Source: Nitrospira sp. (GTDB lineage: Bacteria; Nitrospirota; Nitrospiria; Nitrospirales; Nitrospiraceae). Taken from it: a stretch of DNA of 64,000 nt. Of this stretch, positions 57,979 to 64,000 are shown piece after piece. The stretch covers positions 62,001 through 126,000 of the forward strand of contig CP054184.1 of assembly GCA_015709715.1 (NCBI GenBank). The letters are read 5' to 3'. Below the pieces are notes generated by a model. The model had not been told where the DNA came from and made no database searches. It saw only the letters and a list, made by a program, of their open reading frames with translations. Position 1 is the first letter of the stretch; every line of letters starts with the position of its first letter. Made by a program: the position numbers and the translations under genes.

Positions 57979-58953
57979 TCAGGTGCGTCGCGCCAAACGC
58001 CGTGCGGCGGAGAAGATGGCGCGGACCTGTTGGATTCCGGGAATCGTCTGGCCGAACGGAGCCGGGACTTTCCCCTTGAGAGCCATACGAATGCCGAGCG
58101 GCATGATATGGAACAGGCGCCGAAGGTTTAGCCCGACCACCTTCAACGGCATAAGGGCCTCGTTCAACCGACCTTCGTGGTGCACGAGGTCCACAAAGCC
58201 GGTAATGTGCCGCGCGCCTTCCTTGTGGGTCAGGCCATGGCGCAGGGACGAGCGGCGCAGACGGATGATCGCCTCCATCGGTTGCACGTCCTTGGGGCAC
58301 ACCTGGACGCACATGTTGCAGCGCGTACAGTCCCAGATGCCGTGGTCTTCCTGGAGGGCGGTCAAGCGAGACTGTTTTGCCGTCGCCGGCTCGCGGGGGT
58401 CGGCCACGAACCGCGCCGCCTTCGCGAGCGCCGCCGGGCCCAGGAAGCCGCGTGAAACCTCGTGGGAGGTACAGGCGGCCACGCAGGCTCCACACATGAT
58501 GCAGGCATCGACATTGTGGAATTGATAGGTCTCAGGCAGCAGGCGGAGTTGTCCCGTCGGGCCGTAGCGCTTCGTGGGATGTGTCTCGGGCGTCAGCCAG
58601 GGGGTCACGGCCCGGATCTTCTCCCAGAAGGGCGCCATGTCGACCACGAGATCCTTAATGACGGGAAGGTTCGGCAGCGGTTCGACGGCGATCTTGCCGT
58701 GGCGCTCGAATTCCTTCCGGATAGAGGTGCGGCAGGCAAGCTTTTCAGTCCCGTTGATGCGCATGGCGCAGGAGCCGCAGATGGCGGAGCGGCAGGAGTA
58801 ACGCAGCGACAGGCTGCCGTCGAGTTCGTTCTTGATGCGGATGAGAGCCTCCAGGACCGTCATACCGCGACCGATGTCGAGACGATAGTCTTCCTGGTGG
58901 GAATGCTGATCGGTTTCCGGATTGAAACGTGTAACGGTGAAGGTCAGGCGCAT
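57979..58953 (-). CDS. Succinate dehydrogenase/fumarate reductase iron-sulfur subunit
   Basis: A 324-residue SdhB/FrdB-like protein. The [2Fe-2S] site is in RYSCRSAICGSCAMRING with a later Cys in KLACRTSI. The two further clusters use VDACIMCGACVAACTSHEVS and WDCTRCNMCVQVCPKDV. This three-cluster layout is standard for the family. No sdhA or membrane-anchor gene is adjacent. The C-terminal ~80 residues exceed the usual length and are basic, perhaps for interaction with a partner such as the HdrB-like protein 11 kb away (inference). Confidence 0.88.
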   Translation of the reverse strand: MRLTFTVTRFNPETDQHSHQEDYRLDIGRGMTVLEALIRIKNELDGSLSLRYSCRSAICGSCAMRINGTEKLACRTSIRKEFERHGKIAVEPLPNLPVIKDLVVDMAPFWEKIRAVTPWLTPETHPTKRYGPTGQLRLLPETYQFHNVDACIMCGACVAACTSHEVSRGFLGPAALAKAARFVADPREPATAKQSRLTALQEDHGIWDCTRCNMCVQVCPKDVQPMEAIIRLRRSSLRHGLTHKEGARHITGFVDLVHHEGRLNEALMPLKVVGLNLRRLFHIMPLGIRMALKGKVPAPFGQTIPGIQQVRAIFSAARRLARRT

Positions 58954-58977
58954 GGGATGGCCCTTGAACCGAGACGG

Positions 58978-60138
58978 TCATTCGCCAAGTTCGAAGACCT
59001 TTGGATAGTTGGTCAGGTTTCGGCACCCGTCCTTGGTGACGAGGACCATGTCTTCGATCCGGACGGCGCCCAGCCCAGGATAATAGAGGCCCGGCTCCAC
59101 GGTGACCACATGCCCTTCCTGCAGGAGCGAGCCGGTTCGGCTGATGCGCGGAGCCTCGTGGATGTCGAGGCCGACACCGTGGCCCGTGCCGTGGAAGTAC
59201 CCCTGCATGCGTCCGTTGACCAAGCCGGTGGTATAGCCGGCCTTCTCAAACCGGTCGCAGATGCCCTGATGAATAGCAGCCCCGTCCGCCCCGTCGCGGA
59301 TCTTCGTGATGGCTTCTTCCTGAGCATCCTTCACGGTCTGATAGAGACGCTTCAGTTCGGGAGAGGCCACGCCCCTGATGACCGTGCGCGACATATCGGC
59401 AAAGTATCGTGATGACGCCGAGCGCGGGAATACGTCGAAGATGATGCTGCGATGGGCCGGCAGCGGTCCGCTGCCTTCGTTGTGCGGGTCGCAGGCCTGC
59501 TCACCCCCCGCCACGATCGTATGCTGCGCGACGCAGTCGCATTCCATCAACGTGACGTTGATCAGTTTCTTGATGCGTTCGGAGGTCAGCATCTCCCCGT
59601 CCAGCCACAACTGGTTGTTGCGGATGTCGGCTCGGCGCAGCGTGTCGTGGGCGGCGGCCACGGCGGTCTCTGTCGCCCGTTGGGCCGTTTCGATGTGCCG
59701 GACTTCCTCCGCCGACTTCACCACCCGCTGCTCGTAAAAGGGTTCCCGTTTGGTGCGCAGGCGGTACCCCAGCTCCTGGAGCCGATTGGCATGGATGAAG
59801 GGAAAGGTCGAGGGCACCAGGATTTCGCGTACCTCGCGATCCTGCAGCACCTGATGCACCACATCGACCATGCCGGGCTCGTTGATGCCCTGGGCCTTCA
59901 CGCGCCGTTCCACCTCGGAGTAGGACAAGACACGATCGACCGACGCCTGGTGGCGCGCGCGGTCCATTTCCAGGTCGCTCATCAGCAGGAGCCGTTCGCC
60001 TTTCACTTCGAGGTAGACGAAGGGGTCCGGGGCGATGAACTTGGTGGCGTAATAGAGGTTCGAATCGGTTTCGCTGGCGGCGATGAAGAGCGTGGCGGCT
60101 TGGTCGGGCTGACGTGGTTGCACGGTGATGGGACTCAT
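58978..60138 (-). CDS. M24 family Xaa-Pro peptidase
   Basis: Cleaves N-terminal residues ahead of proline. From ATG 60138 it has 386 residues (an open frame begins at 60189). The creatinase-like N-domain precedes the pita-bread fold. Metal ligands: Asp in SIIFDVFPRSASSRYFADMS, Asp in that same run, His in HGTGHGVGLDIHEAP, Glu in VTVEPGLYYPG and Glu in AVRIEDMVLV. All five expected ligands are present. It stands between AsmA and sdhB genes; a functional link is not evident. Confidence 0.88.
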   Translation of the reverse strand: MSPITVQPRQPDQAATLFIAASETDSNLYYATKFIAPDPFVYLEVKGERLLLMSDLEMDRARHQASVDRVLSYSEVERRVKAQGINEPGMVDVVHQVLQDREVREILVPSTFPFIHANRLQELGYRLRTKREPFYEQRVVKSAEEVRHIETAQRATETAVAAAHDTLRRADIRNNQLWLDGEMLTSERIKKLINVTLMECDCVAQHTIVAGGEQACDPHNEGSGPLPAHRSIIFDVFPRSASSRYFADMSRTVIRGVASPELKRLYQTVKDAQEEAITKIRDGADGAAIHQGICDRFEKAGYTTGLVNGRMQGYFHGTGHGVGLDIHEAPRISRTGSLLQEGHVVTVEPGLYYPGLGAVRIEDMVLVTKDGCRNLTNYPKVFELGE

Positions 60139-60185
60139 GAACAGTGATGATGACGCTCGGATGCTATCACGCGATTCGGAGGTAA

Positions 60186-63100
60186 TCAAGGCGCGGCCGC
60201 CGGCGGCGCCGGCAACGCTTCAGGCGGCGGAGGCGGCGCATGCGGCGTCTGCAGCTCCATCGCCGGGTCGTAGAGCGGTTCCTTTTCTTCCTGCGGGGTG
60301 AGGATGTCGATGGGCAGCATGACCGTGTTCTTGAGCAGATCGAAGGCCAACTGCGCGACGCCGGTCAAGCCGGTCGTGAAGGACTTCATCGGCATGTAGG
60401 TCACGTCCGGATCGTCGATCGAGCCCTTCACCTGGAACAGGGCGGTGGCCAGCCCCTTGCGGTCGCCCGCGACCAAGCGTCCGAAGAGCGGTATGGACTT
60501 CAAGAACTGCGAGTACGACCCGAAGGGACTGACCGCCCAGACCATGTCGAGCTGATCGGTGGGCAGGTCGTAACTGCCCACGGCCGAAATCTTCAGCACG
60601 GGGCTGTCGAGGATGATGTTCTGCGTTTTGATGAGCCCGTTTTGAATCGTCAAGGTGGCGCTCGCGCGATTGTACTGGAGCCCTTCTTTTTCCAGATCCA
60701 CCTTGCCTTGCAGTACCGCCGGAAGGTTGAGGATCGAAAGGATCTTCCAGATGGCGCGTTTCTCCGTCTTGAGGATGCGGCCCTCCTGCAGCACCATCTC
60801 CACCTTGCCGTTCAAGGTCGGCAGCACGCCGTGGGGATTCCGTCCATGGCCGCGCAGCATACCGGTGAACTTCAGATCGCCCGTGACCGGTTGGTCCTGC
60901 GACCCCAGCAGCGGCAGGAGGCTCTCGAAAGGAACGCCGGTCATGCGGATGGAGGTTTCGGTTTCGGCTGGTTCGCCCTTCGGCAGGCGGACCACGAGGC
61001 GTCCCGCGACTTGACCGGTGCCGGACTGGCCGACGACGCGATCCAGATCCAGCATGCCGTCTTGAATCGTCAAGCGGCCGGACAGGCCGCCGAACCGCAG
61101 GTGTTTGTAGATACCCCGCTCGATGGTCGCGGTGGCGCTCACTTGGCTGGTGGCGGCCAGACTTTCCAAGAACTCACGGATGGGCGACCGGTGCCCTTTT
61201 GGGATGAGCAGGTCCAGATCCAGCTGTGTCGACTCCATCTTCAAGGCCACGATCGGCTTGGTCGTCCAATTCTTCAGGGCGCCCGACATGCTGGCGTCGC
61301 TGTCCTTGATGCGAAACGAGAGCTGTTTGATGTCGGCGATGTTGCGTGAAAATTTCAGGCGCAGGTAGATGTCTTCGACATGGCCGTCGACGCCCTTCAC
61401 CGTCATCAGCCCGTTGGTGAGCGCCAGCCATCCGCCGGCCCGCCAATTCTTCCAGTCGGCGTCGGCGCCCTTCACGTCCATCGACACTTCGAGATTGCCC
61501 GCCTCCAGCCCGCTCTTGTAAATCCATTCCGGCAAGCTGGAGAGCGAGATCGTGCCGGTGGCCAGGGCGGCATCAATGGTGAACTGGTCGCCCAGCGTGA
61601 TGGTTCCTTTCAGCGGCAGCCGGAGCGGCGGCACGACCAATTCGAGCCGCGAAATGATTAACCCAATGCCGCGCTCGACGTCGGCGTCCAGCTCCAACGA
61701 CGCGGCCGAGCCGGGCGGCTTTTCTCCCACCGTGGGGAGCACCAGTCTGGCGTCGTTCAAGCCGATCTCGCCGCGCAGATGCGGCGTCCCAGACGGGCCG
61801 GAGAACTGCACCTTCGCGTTGACCATGCCGGAGAGCAGATCGTCTGGGAAGGCACCCTTCGACATCATCTGGCGCAATTGCGCCGCCGAGCCCTTCGCGC
61901 GAATGACGAAGTCCTGGAAGAGGCTGGGGACGCCGCCTGTGATCTGGCCGTTGAACTGCAATTGCGCTTCGCCGAGGTTGGCGGTGACCTGGTCGAACTG
62001 CGCCCCGCCGGTCTGCGAGAAGACGATGCGGCCCTGCATGGCGGTGAGCCGTTGCGGCAGCGACGGATTCGTGAGGCTGACGTTGTCCGCTTGGACCTCG
62101 CCGCCCGCGAAGGTGATCCCGTCTGGTTTGTCGAGCGGGCCGACCAAGCGGAAGGTCGGGTGCGTCATCCCCTCGATCTCCCGCGACTGGGCCAGCAGCG
62201 AGGTGAGACGATCCGCGCGGATCGTCGAGGTGAGGAACTTCACGAGTTCGACCGCTGTCATGTTGCCGCCGACGTCCATCTCCATCCAAGGCCCCGCCTC
62301 CAGGAACGAAATCACGGCCTTGCCGTCGGTGACTTGGAGGGCTCCGTAAGCCCCGGTGACGTTGTTCACGCGAATACGGCCAGGCTCCACGGACACCATG
62401 CCCGCCAGGTTCTGCGTGGGCACCAGGTCGTTGCCGATCAAGGCCGTGCCCTTCTCGACCCGGAAGTCTCCCGTCAGCGACAGCCGGGGGATGGGCGCCG
62501 TCGCGCCGCTCAAGGTGGCCGAGAGGATTTCCACCCTGCCGCCGAGTTTCCGTTGCTCCACGATGTTGGGCAGCTGCGGGTGAATCCACTGCGCAGGCAC
62601 ACGGGCAAAGAGCTGCTGCAGGTCGATGGAGGGTGAGGCGAAGGTGATGGAAAAGGTCGGTTGCGAGGTTAGGAGGCCGGCGAGGTTCGCCTTCCCAGAA
62701 ACCGCCAGTTGGTCGACGCTGGCCGTGATCTCCGTGAGCACGACGTCATATCCCGCCACACCCGGCGCGACCCGGATGCGGCTCTTGAGGTTGGCCCCAC
62801 CCTGCAACTGTTCGGGCACAGGCCTGGGACCGAAGAAGTCCGCCGTATCACGCAGACGAAGGTTCACGGTCTCGATGTCTCCCTCGAACTGGAAGGCGGG
62901 CCGCGCCGAATAGGGTTCCTCCGCCGAGAACGACGTCGAGGTGTCGCTCAAGCTGATCGTGCCGGTGAGCGACACCGAGGAGGGGGTGGCATCGGCGGGG
63001 AGTGACGCGGAGAGGTGTAAATCGCCCTCGGCTTTGCCCGGATAGACCTTCAAGGCCATTTCCACGGCTTCGAGGGTCAGCTTCCGGACGCCGTCCGGCC

Positions 63101-63599
63101 TGGCCTCGTCGGTGATCGTCACGTGCCCATTTTGAATGGTGGCTTCGCGGATCTGCAGCAGCCGCATGAACATCTGGGAGGCGGACTCCTCCTTCGGGAC
63201 TGAGGGCAACCCCGTCATCACGTTCCAATGGCCGGAGCGGTTGCGGATGATGCTGACCGTCGGCTCGTCGAAGAACAGCCGCTTGGCCACCACCTGTTTT
63301 TTCAACAGGGGCCAGAGCCGCAGGACGATGTCGATTTCCTTGGCCTTGAAGACGATGTGGGTCGGGTCATTGTGGCCGTAGACGCTCACATTGCCCAGTT
63401 CCAGACGCAGGCCCGGCAGCAGCACCAGTTTGACGCGGTCGACTTCGATCTTGCGTTGAAGGCTCGTTTCGAGTTGTTGGAGGAAGAAATTCTTGAGGAG
63501 GTCGACCCCGAACAGTTCGCGGGAATAGAGGAGCAGTAGCAGGCCCAGCATCAGCAGGCCGAACAGAGACAACACTACCGCGCGCGGACGAACCCTCAC
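60186..63599 (-). CDS. Large AsmA-family envelope protein
   Basis: About 1137 residues from a GTG at 63599 with GGGAGG upstream. One N-terminal membrane segment (VVLSLFGLLMLGLLLLLYS) is followed by ~1050 residues of beta-rich repeats typical of AsmA/TamB-like bridge proteins, with AsmA-type phrases such as QLETSLQRKIEVDRVKLVLL and, near the end, ILDSPVLKISAVGSYDLPT. The tail is Pro/Ala-rich. Such proteins carry phospholipids between membranes in diderms. It is monocistronic or leads the M24 gene, 47 bp further on. Confidence 0.87.
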   Translation of the reverse strand: MRVRPRAVVLSLFGLLMLGLLLLLYSRELFGVDLLKNFFLQQLETSLQRKIEVDRVKLVLLPGLRLELGNVSVYGHNDPTHIVFKAKEIDIVLRLWPLLKKQVVAKRLFFDEPTVSIIRNRSGHWNVMTGLPSVPKEESASQMFMRLLQIREATIQNGHVTITDEARPDGVRKLTLEAVEMALKVYPGKAEGDLHLSASLPADATPSSVSLTGTISLSDTSTSFSAEEPYSARPAFQFEGDIETVNLRLRDTADFFGPRPVPEQLQGGANLKSRIRVAPGVAGYDVVLTEITASVDQLAVSGKANLAGLLTSQPTFSITFASPSIDLQQLFARVPAQWIHPQLPNIVEQRKLGGRVEILSATLSGATAPIPRLSLTGDFRVEKGTALIGNDLVPTQNLAGMVSVEPGRIRVNNVTGAYGALQVTDGKAVISFLEAGPWMEMDVGGNMTAVELVKFLTSTIRADRLTSLLAQSREIEGMTHPTFRLVGPLDKPDGITFAGGEVQADNVSLTNPSLPQRLTAMQGRIVFSQTGGAQFDQVTANLGEAQLQFNGQITGGVPSLFQDFVIRAKGSAAQLRQMMSKGAFPDDLLSGMVNAKVQFSGPSGTPHLRGEIGLNDARLVLPTVGEKPPGSAASLELDADVERGIGLIISRLELVVPPLRLPLKGTITLGDQFTIDAALATGTISLSSLPEWIYKSGLEAGNLEVSMDVKGADADWKNWRAGGWLALTNGLMTVKGVDGHVEDIYLRLKFSRNIADIKQLSFRIKDSDASMSGALKNWTTKPIVALKMESTQLDLDLLIPKGHRSPIREFLESLAATSQVSATATIERGIYKHLRFGGLSGRLTIQDGMLDLDRVVGQSGTGQVAGRLVVRLPKGEPAETETSIRMTGVPFESLLPLLGSQDQPVTGDLKFTGMLRGHGRNPHGVLPTLNGKVEMVLQEGRILKTEKRAIWKILSILNLPAVLQGKVDLEKEGLQYNRASATLTIQNGLIKTQNIILDSPVLKISAVGSYDLPTDQLDMVWAVSPFGSYSQFLKSIPLFGRLVAGDRKGLATALFQVKGSIDDPDVTYMPMKSFTTGLTGVAQLAFDLLKNTVMLPIDILTPQEEKEPLYDPAMELQTPHAPPPPPEALPAPPAAAP

Positions 63600-63712
63600 C
63601 CCACCTCCCTCATGTCGGACGAAAAAACAGTGTACCGGATGGGCTGAAGTGAAATCCACACGAAGCCGCACAGTTCGGCACAGGTCGGCTGGTGGGCGGC
63701 GCAGGGGCGGTC

Positions 63713-63718
63713 TATAAT
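63713..63718 (+). promoter_or_regulatory. Perfect -10 box ahead of the MFS gene
   Basis: TATAAT lies 35 bp upstream of the GTG start and would give RNA from about 63725. The -35 region (TGGTGG) is poor, so strength is unclear. Confidence 0.4.
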
Positions 63719-63752
63719 GCCGCGCCCGTTCATCGTCACTGGGAGGAGTTGG

Positions 63753-64000
63753 GTGGAACATACTGCAGCCGAACGTCCACGCTGGGGGATCCTGAGTCTC
63801 CTGTTTGCCATCAGCGTGGTGACCTATATGGACCGCGTGAACATCTCCGTGACCGCGCGGCAGATGATGCCCGCCTACGGCCTCACCGACCAGGACATGG
63901 GCTACGTGTTTTCCGCCTTCGTGTTCGGCTACGCGCTTTGCCAGATTCCCGGTGGGTGGTTGGGAGATCGCTGGGGGGCCAGGTTAGTGCTGACGGCGGC
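63753..64000 (+). CDS. MFS transporter, fragment cut by window edge
   Basis: GTG at 63753, preceded by GGAGGAG, begins a frame open to the right edge (82 codons seen). Translation gives WGILSLLFAISVVTYMDRVN, then YVFSAFVFGYALCQIPGGWL and GDRWGARL, the first two membrane segments and loop 2-3 motif of a major facilitator protein, close to the anion:cation symporter (ACS) subfamily of sugar-acid transporters. Substrate unknown from the fragment. Confidence 0.85.
   Translation, partial: MEHTAAERPRWGILSLLFAISVVTYMDRVNISVTARQMMPAYGLTDQDMGYVFSAFVFGYALCQIPGGWLGDRWGARLVLTA

Overview
The window is a dense, GC-rich bacterial chromosome segment with about 60 protein genes, no rRNA, tRNA or CRISPR, and one complete insertion sequence. 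Kdo and heptose synthesis genes, an OmpA protein, an AsmA protein and lipoprotein signals show a Gram-negative (diderm) cell. A copper nitrite reductase (NirK), an HdrB-like CCG protein, a succinate dehydrogenase iron-sulfur subunit and a family-3 binding protein beside a haem protein would fit Nitrospirota, probably Nitrospira. That placement is inference from gene content, not a marker-gene result.

Layout. 1-5.4 kb: an outer-membrane OmpA/BON gene and a fragment of its neighbour, then purH, purD, a Sua5/YrdC gene and a lipoprotein. 5.4-8.2 kb (minus): FmdB-type zinc ribbon, then rsmD-coaD-aspartate aminotransferase. 8.2-11.8 kb: a promoter with a 24-bp palindrome, a small zinc-ribbon gene, radC and an unusual EF-G paralogue. 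11.8-23.1 kb (minus): a long co-directional run lepA-lepB-rfaE1-kdsB-pyrG-kdsA-kdsD-pgsA-plsY, a TrkA-C-like gene and an HtrA protease. It joins Kdo and heptose supply (pyrG gives the CTP for CMP-Kdo) with phospholipid synthesis and envelope quality control. bioA diverges from lepA, and the two promoters share one -35 position. 24.8-27.2 kb: an outer-membrane-type protein and an orphan RND adaptor.

27.3-38.7 kb (minus): a pyrimidine run pyrR-pyrB-pyrC-DUF4149-carA-sppA-M48 protease-carB-greA-SAM hydrolase. It is headed by a consensus promoter, a PyrR-binding leader and an attenuator terminator. 38.9-45.6 kb (plus): transketolase, a Crp/Fnr regulator, then nirK behind a perfect inverted repeat placed like a class II Crp/Fnr site. 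Four small envelope genes follow: an HMA-like protein, a barrel-like protein, a family-3 solute-binding lipoprotein and a DUF3365 haem protein. This is the best candidate in the window for a poorly described system. 45.6-47.3 kb (minus): a coiled-coil secreted protein, HdrB-like CCG protein and cupin.

47.5-49.5 kb: an IS5-family element (1177 bp, CTAT duplication) sits inside the 5' end of an HDOD gene. Removing it restores the frame exactly. 49.5-55.7 kb: an SthA-type transhydrogenase, a TPR protein fused to a 2-oxoglutarate oxygenase-like domain, a response regulator-PAS-GGDEF-EAL protein, a membrane sensor-like protein and (to 56.0 kb) a PilZ protein. 56-64 kb: rtcB with archease, sdhB, an M24 peptidase, a large AsmA protein and the start of an MFS transporter.
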